Assembly: GCA_946902875.1 (NCBI GenBank)
Contig: OX336336.1
Coordinates: 5,488,545 to 5,552,544 of the forward strand
Source: Nematopogon swammerdamellus
Lineage: Eukaryota; Arthropoda; Insecta; Lepidoptera; Adelidae
Reading direction: 5' to 3'
Length of the DNA stretch: 64,000 nucleotides
Position 1 is the first letter of the stretch. Every line of letters starts with the position of its first letter. This document shows positions 21,571 to 34,242 of the stretch, piece after piece. The position numbers and the translations under genes are program-made. The notes beneath the pieces were generated by a model. The model had not been told where the DNA came from. It worked only from the letters and a program-made list of their open reading frames with translations, and made no database searches.

Positions 21571-21879
21571 GTGGCGACGTCGGCGGTACGTCACTGCAAA
21601 GAGGGATCATCAACTTGATTATCATCTGATTGTGTTGGCTGACTGTTGTCGGAAGTAGGCATATTGTAAAGCTGCCGAATGGAAGCGCCTAATAACGAAT
21701 GTAAACTGGATGTAAGTAGTATTCAGATATACGTATGCATAATTCAGCTTACGCCGCGAACGTTCATTCAACTTTGACTCATGAATCTGTGTGAGTGTCG
21801 TCAACCCGCGCGTATCATCGACAATATTTGGTGCAATGCCTCTGAGTGTGGTCGCTGCTTATTGTATACATACGTAGTA

Positions 21880-22100
21880 CATACATACATACATATCATT
21901 CGCTGTATCCCGAAAATCGAGGTAAGCAGAGTAATCGGCGTTAGTGCTGAAAGGACTCTGGTAAATGACAGTACAACACCGACCACCACGTTTCGCAAAG
22001 TATTCGGACAAGATAACTATCAAGCAGCAAGTGAGGCACGAATGCCCACCTGCTGCATGACTCGGTGGTAGGACCGTGCCAAGGTGGGAGGTGCCTATCC
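21880..22100 (+). repeat. interspersed repeat Z (cacgctgtatccc)
   Basis: CGCTGTATCCCGAAAATCGA, GGTAAGCAGAGTAATCGG and CCGACCACCACGTTTCGC, next to an ACAT run. Other copies at 11240-11325, 62714-62930 (plus) and 63290-63400 (minus). Confidence 0.65.
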
Positions 22101-22127
22101 TGTCAACCTTTAGTACGGCATTTTGTC

Positions 22128-22320
22128 CTTTTTTTATTGAAACTGACACGGTTGGCTACATCACCTACAACATCCGCGATGTCAGCCCATAACACCGGGC
22201 GAATTTGGTGCCACGTCAGTGTTTCCCTTCGGTCGTGCCGGCTACACTGAACTGGACGGAAACACACAACTACACAAACTATTTACATGGCCGTTTCGAC
22301 CGACCTTTCATTCAGTCCTT
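22128..22320 (-). mobile_element. 5S-type SINE, body and tail
   Basis: TTTTTTATTGAAACTGACAC through GAACTGGACGGAAAC to CCGACCTTTCATTCAG. Confidence 0.65.
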
Positions 22321-22499
22321 ATCCCTTAGTCGCCTTTTATGACATGCACGAGGAGAAATGCAGTTGGGCTATTCTTTTTAAATACCGACACGTACGTACA
22401 TACACGGATGGAGCCAACCGTGGCAGTATCCATGAAAAAATTATAATTAAAAAATATGCAGTTTTCATATAATATTTTTATTCATCCATTTGATATTAA

Positions 22500-22690
22500 A
22501 GCTTTAACCTGGGTGTCTTTCAAACGTCGTATTAACAGGCTAGACAGCCTAGCAACAGTCCGCAAATCTGCTGGCATGGCACCTAACTGAGCGTGGTTTC
22601 GCGAGGAGAGGTAATTTTGTATAGACAAAACCGCATTGGTCTCTCGACACAGCCACCAATATTCGTTAAAAAAAATTGCCCGTATTACCT
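22500..22690 (+). mobile_element. LINE ORF2 C-terminus fragment
   Basis: Encodes WVSFKRRINRLDSLATVRKS and then AGMAPN and a stop; the 3' part reads GGTCTCTCGACACAGCCACC. Confidence 0.7.
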
Positions 22691-23500
22691 ATATAATCAT
22701 GATATTGTTATTGCTAAAATAAATAAATTGTTTAAGCTTTCAATATTAATATGGTGACTACTCCTACCTACCCCTTGTATGCCGGTTCGGGGTTTAATCT
22801 TGAGTCACGTTCATTGGAAATACTTTACTTATTCATCACCTAAATGTAGAGCTTCCTCAGTTTATCCACATGATCATTTTGTAATAATGTTAAAGAGTAG
22901 GTAAACGCATTTTCGAAACCGAGCGAATGTTTCGGCTTTTGCATATACCAATCTTCGAAATAGTTCTCGTTTTGTTGTAGTTCCGGCCAGCCTTACATTT
23001 ATATTAAATTAACATAATTAAATTAAAATTTAAAGCAAAAAAACTCTACCTATTTTGAATTTGTAACACCTACCTATTTTACTAATAAACCATTCATGTC
23101 TTTATAATTGCTGAAAATAATACGATATTTTCAGGACGGAAGTTTCGTTACCCAAAATAAGATAAAAGTAAATAAGTCATACAAATGATTTCGGATTACT
23201 TGAGACGTGGACGTTCCATAAATAAGATAAATAAAAAATTCAATAAACACAGTAAAAGCCAAAGGGTTGAGTTCAAAAAGCGTTCACGTGTGCGCAAAAA
23301 ACGAATATTTCGAGGCGTTTCCTGCTGAGTCATCCATTCATTAGTAATATGGAATTTCCGGATATTTGATTCATTCGTTTTTTTTGGAATGTCGCTGAAA
23401 TTGGGTGAACTTGAGATTATTCTATTTGCATACTCGATCATTCTTCGCATTGTCGACTCTACCCTCACCTACATCACATCTTAAAAGTTTAAATTGAAAT
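22690..23500. other. no element recognised
   Basis: Unique-looking AT-rich DNA. A 90-codon minus-strand ORF (23196-23468) with a hydrophobic C-terminal run has no recognisable family or splice context. Confidence 0.2.
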
Positions 23501-25678
23501 AAAAAAAGTAAAACTAAAAAACTATTTAAAATAAAAATATAAAAACCGCCTTCAAAAATATATGAAATAAAAACCTAAAAAAAAAAAGAACCCTAGAGTT
23601 GAAGGCGGTGCTAAAAAGGCTACACAAATCCCAAAGGATATTATCATCCACTCATGTTTTCTTTCATGCATCATTTTTGCTTGCTTTAGCACCGCCTTCA
23701 ACTCTAGGGTTCGTTTTTTTTTTTAGGTTTTTATTTCATATATTTTTGAAGGCGGTTTTTATATTTTTATTTTAAATAGTTTTTTAGTTTTACTTTTTTT
23801 AGGAAGTCGGTTTTATGTTTTTTAAAACTTTTTTTTTATTTCACAGTTTTTTTTAGTATTTTTTTGCTATTAATGTACTCGGCGGAATCGCTCGGCCTTC
23901 GGCCTCGCGATTCCGCCTCGCTTTCCAATCCGATCTTGACCCAATTAAAATAGGACCACGTCAGCTTCGATAGCTCAGTGGTGCAGACAGTCAACTGTCG
24001 CTATTGAATGTTAAGCAACGCTGGGTGCGGTCAGTACTTGGATGGGTGACCGCTGACCGTTGGAGGCTGACCGAGGTTCGGATTCCTCGTAAAACTGTAA
24101 GTCCCTTCCCTCCTAATCTTACTTGGTGGTAGGCTTTAACCTGCCCGGGTTGGTACCACCGCACTGAATTAAACGTCGGTCGAAACGGCTATGTAAATAG
24201 TTTGTGTTTTCCGACCAGTTCAGTGTAGTCAGCACGATCAAAGGGGGAAGCACTGACATGGCACTTAGTTTACCCGGTGTTATGGGCTGACATCACGGAC
24301 GTTGTAGGTGATGTTGCAGAACTTAGTAGAATGGACAGACATAAACGTGTTACGGAACCCTACTTTTATTATAAAATAACCGTCGGAGGACCTTGGTTGA
24401 AAATTGTAAAATTTAGTAGAACGGATAGACATGCATTTGTTACGGAACCCTACATTCATTTTGAAATAAATGTTAAATTTAGTAGAAAAAACAGACATGC
24501 ATTTGTTACGGAACCCTACATTCATTTTGCAGAACTTAGTAGAATGGACAGACATAAACGTGTTACCGAACCCTACTGAACAGTTGCACTCCGGGAGTGC
24601 CGGCAGATCCCGTGCCACTCTAACTTAACCCTTAATGCAATGACTTAAGGTTTCATTTTAAAAATGACGCTGACGCGATGTCGCGAATTATACATTTTTT
24701 ACCCACCTAAAAAAGTGCCAAGCGCCGCTAAAGAAGTTTTCACTTCAACAACCTCAGGGTTATCCCCTTTCAAATAAAAAAAAAAAAGAATTTTCAAAAT
24801 CGGCCCACAATTGACGGAGTAATCGCGTAACAAACATCCAAAAAAAGAAAACATACCGTCGAATTGAGAATCTCTTAGGTCTAAAGTAAATTGCTCGTGA
24901 AGACAAATGCAACGAGCCCAAACACGATGGGTTTATCATGTGTAGTTTAGGAGTTCCTATGGCCACCTTCTGTGGTACTCGTACCCAAAGAGTTTGAATT
25001 ACGTCGCCGACGTAATACAAACTCTTTGCTCGTACCATAATAAATTAAGCGCACCTGGCCGGTCGGAAAAGATAAAAAATTTCAAATTTAGAATATTCAT
25101 GAAACAAGGGTCCGAATATGTATCACTAGTATATCGATTCATGTATTTCAACAGGACAGAGAAAATTTCAAAATATTAGGTATTTAATACTTTTTAGTTC
25201 TTTTTTTTTTTGTTTTTTGGAAATCGGTTTAATATTTTTTAAAACAGTTTTTATTTCATTCTTTTTAGTAATATTATTACATAAAAAAGAATAATCGAAA
25301 TCGAATAATCGAAATAGATTGAAGTGGTACAGAATTGGTACAAATTGCTGAATAAGTCCACATCACAAAAGTTTTGCTGAAGGTAACCACACACCATACT
25401 AATTTATCAAACTGAAAATTGCCGAAAACGACCACATCACAAGTTTTGCTGAAGGTAACCACACACCATAGTATTATGCTGATTTTTCGAAAACCACTGA
25501 ACCAATTTCGATAAAATTGAAATGGGACCACCTCGGAAGTATGACCTAACTAACAAAAAAAGAATTTTCTAAATCGGCCCTCAATTGACGGAGAAATCGT
25601 GTTACAAACATACAAAAAAAAAAAAAAACATACAGACGAATTGAGAACCTCCTCCTTTTTTGGAAGTCGGTTAAAAAA
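23501..25678 (+). mobile_element. composite repeat unit, copy B
   Basis: Same order as copy A but lacking its first ~19 bases. It has one more tandem ACAGACATGCATTTGTTACG unit (24470-24520) and the 5S-like GGATGGGTGACC rather than the AGATGGG variant of copy A. Confidence 0.65.
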
Positions 25679-25756
25679 GACCATCTTAGAAGTTGATTTT
25701 GTACCACTAACAGTGTTTGTTCCACGCTGGCACAAAAATAAGGCACTGTGCAGTCT

Positions 25757-28146
25757 AAAAATAGTTTTTTAGTTCTACTTTTTTTAGGAAGTCGGTTTTA
25801 TATTTTTTTAAACTTTTTTTATTTCACAGTTTTTTTTAGTAATTTTTTGCTATTAATGTACTCGGCGGAATCGCTCGGCCTTCGGCCTCGCGATTCCGCC
25901 TCGCTTTCCAATCCGATCTTGACCCAATTAAAATAGGACCACGTCAGCCTCGATAGCTCAGTGGTGCAGACAGTCACTGGGTGCGGTCAGTACTTGGATG
26001 GGTGACCGCTGACCGTTGGAGGCTGACCGAGGTTCGGATTCCTCGTAAAACTGTAGGTTCCTTCCCTCCTAATCTTACTTGGTGGTAGGGTTTAACCCGC
26101 CCGGGTTGGTACCACCGCACTGAATGAAACGTCGGTCGAAACGGCTATGTAAATAGTTTGTGTTTTCCGACCAGTTCAGTGTAGTCAGCACGATTAAAGG
26201 GGGAAGGACTGACATGGCACTTAGTTCACCCGGTGTTATGGGCTGACATCACGGACATTGTAGGTGATGTAGCCAACCGTGTCAGTTTCCATAAAAAAAA
26301 ACCTCAGGGTTATCCCCTTTCAAACAAAAAAAAAGAATTTTCAAAATCGGCCCTCAATTGACGGAGTAATCGCGTAACAAACATCCAAAAAAAGAAAACA
26401 TACCGGCGCATTGAGAATCTCTTAGGTCTAAAGTAAATTGCTCGTGAAGACAAATGCAACGAGCCCAAACACGATGGGTTTATCATGTGTAGTTTAGGAG
26501 TTCCTATCGCCACCTTCCGTCTCCATCATCAGACCAGCTCGATGGTACTCGTACCATAAACAGGGTGGCCCCGTTATAGTGGTCCAAAATTTTTTTTTAG
26601 ATGGAGGACATCATGTTGACTCATTTAAAAAAAACATTAGTTCCGCGAAAATCAATGGTTTAGAAGTTAAGATTTTTTTAAAGTTTTTTTTTAATTTCTC
26701 TATTTTAGTCACATAAACCGCTCTAGTTGGATATCTATTCCACAAAATCTAATAAAATTTAGTATGGAAGTAGAAGAGACATGTAGCTAGTACGTAATAA
26801 ATAGTTTTTAGTTTTACTCCTAGACTGTACTGTTGATATAGCCCTTTCAGGGAATTTTTGTTCAGTTTAAATTAAAACTGATCAATATTTGAAAAATCAC
26901 TGTGAACAAAAAAAGTACTACTGGAGATTTTAAAAATTAAGGTAATCGTCACTTTTTATTGTAGTGACTTTGTACAAATGATGTTAATTTTGAATATGTT
27001 ACAATTGTAACACCACTACAATTTTTGGTCTGGAGAATTGTGATATGTATAGGTAGTTTTTAAGGACATAGGCAAATCTCCGGTAGTACTTTTTTTGTTC
27101 ACAGTGATTTTCAAAAAAATAATCAGTTTTGATGTAAACTGAACAAAAATTCACTGAAATGGCTATAGCAACAGTACAGTCTAGGAGTAAACCTAAAAAC
27201 TATTCATTACGTACTAGCTACATGTCTCCTCTACTTCCATACCAAATTTTATTCAATTTTGTGGAATAGATATCCAACTAGAGCGGTTTATGTGACTAAA
27301 ATAGAGAAATTTCTAAAAAAGTTTAAAAAAATCATAACTTCTAAACTATTGATTTTCGCGGACCTAATGTTTTTTTTTAAATGAGCCAACATGAAGTCCT
27401 CTATCTAAAAAAAAAATTTGGACCACTATAACTGGGCCACCCTGTATATTAAGCCGGCCGGTCGGATATTGTCTGGCCGGTTGGAAAAGAAAAATTTCAA
27501 ATTTAGAATATTCATGAAACAAGGGTCCGAATATGTATCACAATATCGATTCATGTATTTCAATACAATGACAGAGAGAATTTCAAAATATTAGGTAGGT
27601 ATTTAATACTTTTTAGTTCTATTTTTTTTTTTTGGAAGTCGGTTTTATATTTTTTAAAACAATTTTTATTTCATTCTTTTTAGTAATATTATTAGTAATA
27701 TTACATAAAAAAGAATAATCGAAATCGATTGAAGTGGTACAGAATTATTCGCTATATGTGTCAGACTGCAAATTGCTGAATAAGTCCACATCACATAAGT
27801 TTTGCTGAAGGTAACCACACACCATAGTAATTTATCAAACTGAAAATTGCTGAAAACGACCACATCACAAGTTTTGCTGAAGGTAACCACACACCATAGT
27901 ATTATGTTGATATTTCGAAAACCGCTGAACCAATTTCGATAAAATTGAAATGGAACCACCTCGGAAATATGACAAACAAAAAAAGAATTTTCTAAATCGG
28001 CCCTCAATCTCAATTGACGGAGAAATCGCGTAACAAACATACAAAAAAAAAAAATTTATGAAAAATAAAAAAATAAAATAAAATAAATAATAAAAAAAAC
28101 ATACAGTCGAATTGAGAACCTCCTCCTTTTTTGGAAGTCGGTTAAA
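25757..28146 (+). mobile_element. composite repeat unit, copy C, interrupted
   Basis: Lacks the left hairpin arm. Its 5S-type SINE (25943-26300) keeps the complete GTTTCCATAAAAAAA tail. A foldback element (26561-27444) is inserted. Confidence 0.65.
26561..27444. mobile_element. 884-bp foldback element nested in copy C
   Basis: The ends CAGGGTGGCCCCGTTATAGT / ACTATAACTGGGCCACCCTG (18 of 20 complementary) bound arms of about 400 bp that stay complementary almost to the centre. Comparison with copies A and B locates the empty site within CCATAATAAATTAAG. Confidence 0.7.
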
Positions 28147-28195
28147 AATAAATATATAATTAATAATTTAGTTTTATTTGTAGATTGCTGATTAA

Positions 28196-28406
28196 AAAAA
28201 ACCGGCCAAGAGCGAGTCGGACTCGCGCAACTAGGTTTCCTGACCACAAAAATTTTTTTTAAAAAAACAGGTTTCTTGTATGGGAGACCCCCTTAATTTA
28301 TGACCATTTCTATATTTTATTATTTGTTGTTATATCCACCATAATAACACATATTTGGTGAAAAATTCACCGGCTACCTATTACGGTTCCAAAGATACAG
28401 CAGTAG

Positions 28407-28457
<51 letters not shown>

Positions 28458-28510
28458 GGCATAGGCTTAGTAATAGGCTTCCGTACGGAATACGGAAACC
28501 TAAAAACATA
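28196..28510 (+). repeat. interspersed repeat R, full copy with long (GACA)n
   Basis: ACCGGCCAAGAGCGAGTCGG through an expanded GACA run (28408-28457) to GGAATACGGAAACCTAAAAA. Confidence 0.75.
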
Positions 28511-29084
28511 TCCACTTACATACTAAAAATAAATTATACATTAGAATATTATATGGTAATACATTACATAGTGTAATTTTCTGTGGTGCAGAAGAAAGTC
28601 TCATTGCAGAATGTATTTTCCTGAAGTCAACACAATCGCATTACCATTGTTCATTGTTAGGAAACACTTCATGATATTTTCTTTCATAACGGTGGCCACA
28701 CTTTTCCCATTATCATTTTTACGTTGAAAATGAACGTCAAATATTAGAAACTCTTTATTATAATCTTGTTAAAGGTAAAACTACAAATATTTGATTTTAT
28801 AAAAAAAAATACAATGTCAACGCGCCCTGCACATACTGCCCCCAGCCAACTTTCAGCCGTTTAAAAATTTACTGTGTATTAAATATTAGGTTTCGTTTTA
28901 AGTTTATTTTTATTATATTTAGTTTCAGAATGTAATGACGTCTGGGGACCAACAACGTGCCCACGGCTATCTCAGCTGAAAGATCAAGCTGACCGAAGGG
29001 GAACACTTCTCACACCTACCCTAGTTTCAAATATAATAAGGTAGATTATTTATTTGCCTACTTTTATTTTTTCAATTATTTTCA

Positions 29085-29216
29085 TGACTTTCTTTTTATT
29101 GAAAGCGCGAAATATGGCGCCGAGCTACTCATGAGGTATCTAACGACGCCCATGGACATTCAGGCGGGGGTTGCGGAATGCCATGCCGGCCTGACAGACG
29201 CCCCTCTTGAAGGACG
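29085..29216 (-). mobile_element. LINE 3' end fragment
   Basis: The reverse complement matches the 10.9-kb copy (CTTCAAGAGGGGCG... through GTCGCTAGA-like to the poly-A side TTTCAATAAAAAG). Confidence 0.6.
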
Positions 29217-29569
29217 TACGAGTATTTTGTTTAAGTTGGTTACTTACAAACACACGATACAAATAAAAGACTATGAATATAAATACATATGTATTTGGAA
29301 TACGTATGTTCAGGACATTTTTAGATCTATTAAGCTTGTGACGCGTGTGTCTCTCGAGACGTGTTGTTGCGTGTTAGGTGACGCTATTTCTGTGCGGGAC
29401 ACTTCCGAGGGCAATGATACCCATTTTTCGAGCTTTCCATCCAAACGTACGTACACTATTTATAGGTAAATATTCTATATCTCTGGCGTGGGCGGCACTT
29501 GCGTTGTCTCTTTGTACAGTTCACTGTAGCATTATATTTTTGTATGTTGGTAAGCATACAAAAATATAA

Positions 29570-29872
29570 GCAGCGGGTGCCCGAGTGGTTTGGGCATCGC
29601 CTTCTCATGCGAGAGGTCCGAGGTTCGAATCCGGTTGGCGTGTACCAATGAGTTTTTTCTGACGAAAAAATTTACGTGCATACCTACCTACACCTGCCGC
29701 TTCACCGTTCGGAACCGGTGTATAGCCTAGCATAGTATAGTATAGCCAGCATTCCAGGGAAGTCTCCGGTATCGCACCTACCTTCTCGGAGGTGATATTG
29801 GCTGGTCGGAGCATGCGCTTTGGCCCCTCCGATTCAGCCAACCATACCGGATTACATAAAAAAAAATTTTAG
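29570..29872 (+). mobile_element. tRNA-derived SINE, full length
   Basis: The head has A-box GGGTGCCCGAGTGGTT and B-box GAGGTTCGAATCCGG. The body contains CCAGGGAAGTCTCCGGTAT and GGTGATATTGGCTGGTCGG. The end is CATACCGGATTACATAAAAA. Confidence 0.75.
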
Positions 29873-29959
29873 TACTAAGCATGTACCTACTCGCTTTTTT
29901 ATATTTCTGCCTTACATCAGATTAGGAAAAGCCGGAAATGAAGAGAAAAAATACGTCCC

Positions 29960-30032
29960 GACCAGGATTCGAACCTGAAACTCCGGCTTGAGCCGCCAGC
30001 GCGTTACCAATTCCGCCATCGGGTCGATGCGA
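29960..30032 (-). mobile_element. tRNA-like SINE head (different family)
   Basis: The reverse strand folds as a cloverleaf (6 of 7 acceptor pairs, GCG/CGC D stem, 5-bp T stem with TTCGAAT), but the anticodon loop lacks the usual U33 and is followed by a SINE-like body. Not called as a functional tRNA. Confidence 0.45.
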
Positions 30033-30169
30033 TGACGTATTCTCTCTAAATTTTTCAAATCATTGTTGCTTGCATGTTCTCTAGTAGGTATGACGGTTCT
30101 CTTTTTTTAGGGTTCCGTATCCGTCGTACGGGGGTCCCGTACGACGGATACTACGCCGTCAAATTGGCT

Positions 30170-30380
30170 CAAATTGTAGCCGACTGGGTTGGTACCACCG
30201 TACTGGATGTAAGATGGCCGCATAGCAGCCTCGGTTGTGTTCTCCTCTAGTCCAGTGTAGCCAGCAATCCAGGGAAGTCTCCGGTATGGCACCTACCTTC
30301 TCGGAGGTGATATTGGCTGGTCGGAGCATGCGCTTTGGCCCCTCCGACTCAGCCAACCATACCGGATTATATAAAAATAT
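30170..30380 (+). mobile_element. tRNA-derived SINE, head missing
   Basis: Same body as 29.6-29.9 kb, from GCCGACTGGGTTGGTACC to CATACCGGATTATATAAAA. Confidence 0.7.
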
Positions 30381-30473
30381 ATATATATATAAATAAAATT
30401 TTAATTTCCATATGGCAATAAGTCGGCCTTTTGCTCTGCAAAATTCATTTACTTTTTTTTATATTGTAAAATC

Positions 30474-32590
30474 TTTTTAACCGACTTCCAAAAAAGGAGG
30501 AGGTTCTCAATTCGTCTGTATGTTTTTTTTTTTTTTTATTTTTTTTTTTATTTTTTTTATTTTTATTTTTTTGTATGTTTGTAACACGATTTCTCCGTCA
30601 ATTGAGGGCCGATTTAGAAAATTCTTTTTTTGTTAGTTAGGTCATACTTCCGAGGTGGTCCCATTTCAATTTTATCGAAATTGGTTCAGTGGTTTTCGAA
30701 AAATCAGCATAATACTATGGTGTGTGGTTACCTTCAGCAAAACTTGTGATGTGGTCGTTTTCGGCAATTTTCAGTTTGATAAATTAGTATGGTGTGTGGT
30801 TACCTTCAGCAAAACATTTGTGATGTGGACTTATTCAGCAATTTGCAGTCTGACACATATGGCGAATAATTCTGTACCACTTCAATCGATTTCGATTATT
30901 CGATTTCGATTATTCTTTTTTATGTAATATTACTAAAAAGAATGAAATAAAAACTGTTTTAAAAAATATTAAACCGATTTCCAAAAAACAAAAAAAAAAA
31001 AAACTAAAAAGTATTAAATACCTAATATTTTGAAATTTTCTCTGTCCTGTTGAAATACATGAATCGATATACTAGTGATACATATTCGGACCCTTGTTTC
31101 ATGAATATTCTAAATTTGAAATTTTTTTATCTTTTCCGACCGGCGCTTAATTTATTATGGTACCTGGCCAGTACCTACTGTACCGAGTACCATCGAGCTG
31201 GTTTGATGATGGAGACAGAAGGTGGCCATAGGAACTCCTAAACTACACATGATAAACCCATCGTGTTTGGGCTCGTTGCATTTGTCTTCACGAGAAATTT
31301 ACTTTAGACCTAAAAGATTCTCAATTCGACGGTATGTTTTCTTTTTTTGGATGTTTGTTACGCGATTACTCCGTCAATTGTGGGCCGATTTTGAAAATTC
31401 TTTTTTTTTTTATTTGAAAGGGGATAACCCTGAGGTTTTTGAAGTGAAAACTTCTTTAGCGGCTCTTGGCACTTTTTTAGGTGGGTAAAAATGTATAACT
31501 CGCGACATCGCGTCAGCGTCATTTTTAAAATGAAACCTTAAGTCATTGCGTTAAGGGTTAAGTTAGAGTGGCACGGGATCTGCCGGCACTCCCGGAGTGC
31601 AACTGTTAAGTAGGGTTCCGTAACACGTTTATGTCTGTCCATTCTACTAAGTTCTGCAAAATGAATGTAGGGTTCCGTAACATATGCATGTCTATCCGTT
31701 CTACTAAATTTTACAATTTTCAACCAAGGTCCTCCGACGGTTATTTTATAATAAAAGTAGGCTTCCGTAACACGTTTATGTCTGTCCATTCTACTAAGTT
31801 CTGCAACATCACCTACAACGTCCGTGATTTCAGCCCATAACACCAGTGCCATGTCAGTGCTTCCCCCTTTGATCGTGCTGACTACACTGAACTGGTCGGA
31901 AAACACAAACTATTTACATAGCCGTTTCGACCGACGTTTAATTCAGTGCGGTGGTACCAACCCGGGAAGGTTAAACCCTACCACCAAGTAAGATTACGAG
32001 GGAAGGGACTTACAGTTTTACGAGGAATCCGAACCTTGGTCAGCCTCCAACGGTCAGCGGTCACCCATCTAAGTACTGACCGCACCCAGCGTTGCTTAAA
32101 ATTCAATAGCGACAGTTGACTGTCTGCACCACTGAGCTATCGAAGCTGACGTGGTCCTATTTTAATTGGGTCAAGATCGGATTGGAAAGCGAGGCGGAAT
32201 CGCGAGGCCGAAGGCCGAGCGATTCCGCCGAGTACATTAATAGCAAAAAATTACTAAAAAAAACTGTGAAATAAAAAAAAAGTTTTAAAAAACATAAAAC
32301 CGACTTCCTAAAAAAAGTAAAACTAAAAAACTATTTAAAATAAAAATATAAAAACCGCCTTCAAAAATATATGAAATAAAAACCTAAAAAAAAAACGAAC
32401 CCTAGAGTTGAAGGCGGTGCTAAAGCAAGCAAAAATGATGCATGAAAGAAAACATGAGCGGATGATAATATCCTTTGTGATTTGTGTAGCCTTTTTAGCA
32501 CCGCCTTCAACTCTAGGGTTCGTTTTTTTTTTAGGTTTTTATTTCATATATTTTTGAAGGCGGTTTTTATATTTTTATTTTTTATGTAAC
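30474..32590 (-). mobile_element. composite repeat unit, copy D (inverted)
   Basis: The reverse complement of copy A through the whole unit, sharing A-specific variants such as ACTTAGATGGG and GAATTTTAAGC in the SINE. The far hairpin arm stops about 50 bases short (32.59 kb). Confidence 0.7.
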
Positions 32591-33190
32591 GGCTTAGCGT
32601 AAGGGCTTACGAGTGAAGAAACGCCGTGCAATAAATAAAAGATAAACCGTTTCATAAAAATATTTTAAATAACTATGTATGTAAGTAGCACTGTACAGTT
32701 TGGAACATGGATTTCGCTTTCATTCACTACAAACTATACACGACCATTACGCAAAAATCATGTATATATTGTAATCGCAAATGTGGAAAAATTGCATTCC
32801 AAAATATACACGACGTTTCACATATGGCTGCGTAATAGCGCTGTATAGAATGGAAAGACGCCGTGCCGCGTTTGATTTCCTTGGCTTGTATCAATTAGCT
32901 AACGTGCGGTAAAAAGATTAAGTTGAAAAGAAAATATCATATATTTAAACTAAAAAGGAGAGAAACACTGAAAAATAATGAAAAGTGGGATTTAATACAA
33001 TACCGTATTGGACAACAACATTTAAACATTGGAATTTAGCAGTCAATAATTGATTGGACAACTAAATTACAACATATATGTAAGAAACATAATATAAAAT
33101 AGTAATAACAAAGTCTTCATAAGCAATTAAATATGCAATTACTGTAATAATAATTGCATAAAAAGTAAACAAAACTAAAGTTATAAATTT
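32591..33190. other. no element recognised
   Basis: AT-rich sequence between copy D and a repeat R relic. No ORF, hairpin or tandem structure seen. Confidence 0.3.
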
Positions 33191-33194
33191 ATTC

Positions 33195-33560
33195 GAAAAA
33201 AAGTGCGTGTCGCACACCGAGGTTTCCGTATCACCACGCAATTGGTTGGTTTTTATTATTTGTTTTTTTTTTTACTTTAGAGTTTGCACTATAATCACAC
33301 CAAGTTTGACGCTTGTATGTACAAGCGTTTTTACGATAGAGGGAAATAAAAAAACGTTGATAAAACAAATTTATTGTATGGGGACCCCATTATTATTTTT
33401 TTTGTTATTTGTTAGTAAATACGCCATTATAACACATATTCTGTAAAAATTTCAACCGCCCACCTATGACGGTTTTCAAAACATTTAATGATCGGACAGA
33501 CAGACAGACGGACGGACAGACGGAAAGGCGACGTAGGCTTAGCAATAGGCTTCCAATATT
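33195..33560 (+). repeat. interspersed repeat R, decayed
   Basis: GTGCGTGTCGCACACCGAGG, then CATTATAACACATATTCTG and the GACAGACAGACGG run with GTAGGCTTAGCAATAGGCTT. Confidence 0.6.
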
Positions 33561-33779
33561 TTCTTCCAGTCGATTCCACGAAGTTCTTCCTCACCGTAGT
33601 GGTCCTTTCCCATTATCTTCCATCTCGGTCCCGCATACATGGTGCACTGACCGACGAAGTGAGCACTGGTTTCTGCATCCCACATTGAGCACATATGGTT
33701 AGGCTAAACACATTACGCTCTATTTGGGTTCGCCAAAGTCGGGTTAAAAAAAAATCATCTATCACTTTTGCCATTGTCC

Positions 33780-34242
33780 AGCCGTGGCCTTCAACTCTAG
33801 AATTCGATTTTTTTTTATTATAACATTTTTGAAGTCAGTTTTTATATTTTTTTAAATAGTTTTTATTTCACAGTTTTTTTATATCGATTCATATATTTCA
33901 ATACAGTGACAGAGAAAATTTCAAAATATTATTTAATACTTTTTAGGTCTGTGGTATAGTGCCGACGTATAGACATGCTTATGTTTTCTTATTGCTGAAA
34001 AAGTCCACACCACAAAAGTTTTGCTGATGGTAACGACACACCATAGTTTTTTGTTGATTTAAAAAAAACCGCTGAATCAATTTCGATAAAATTTATATGG
34101 GACCACCTCTGAAGTATGACCTACCAACCAAAAAAAAGAATTTTCAAAATCGACGCACAATTGACTGAGTAATCGCGTAACATACAAAAAAAAAACATAG
34201 TCGAATTTAAAACCTCCTCCTTTTGGGAAGTCGGTTGAAAAT
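33780..34242 (+). mobile_element. decayed composite unit relic
   Basis: GGCCTTCAACTCTAGAATTC to CCTCCTCCTTTTGGGAAGTC, with the middle largely lost. Confidence 0.5.

Noticed and set aside
21341..21625. 94-codon minus-strand ORF with several Cys and His
   Set aside because: It lies across a LINE 3' UTR in the other orientation. Cys/His spacing fits no zinc finger.
23196..23468. 90-codon minus-strand ORF with a hydrophobic tail
   Set aside because: No family resemblance, splice context or promoter; kept only as a note.
29960..30032. Functional tRNA gene on the minus strand
   Set aside because: An acceptor mismatch, an abnormal anticodon loop and a following SINE-like body favour a SINE head.
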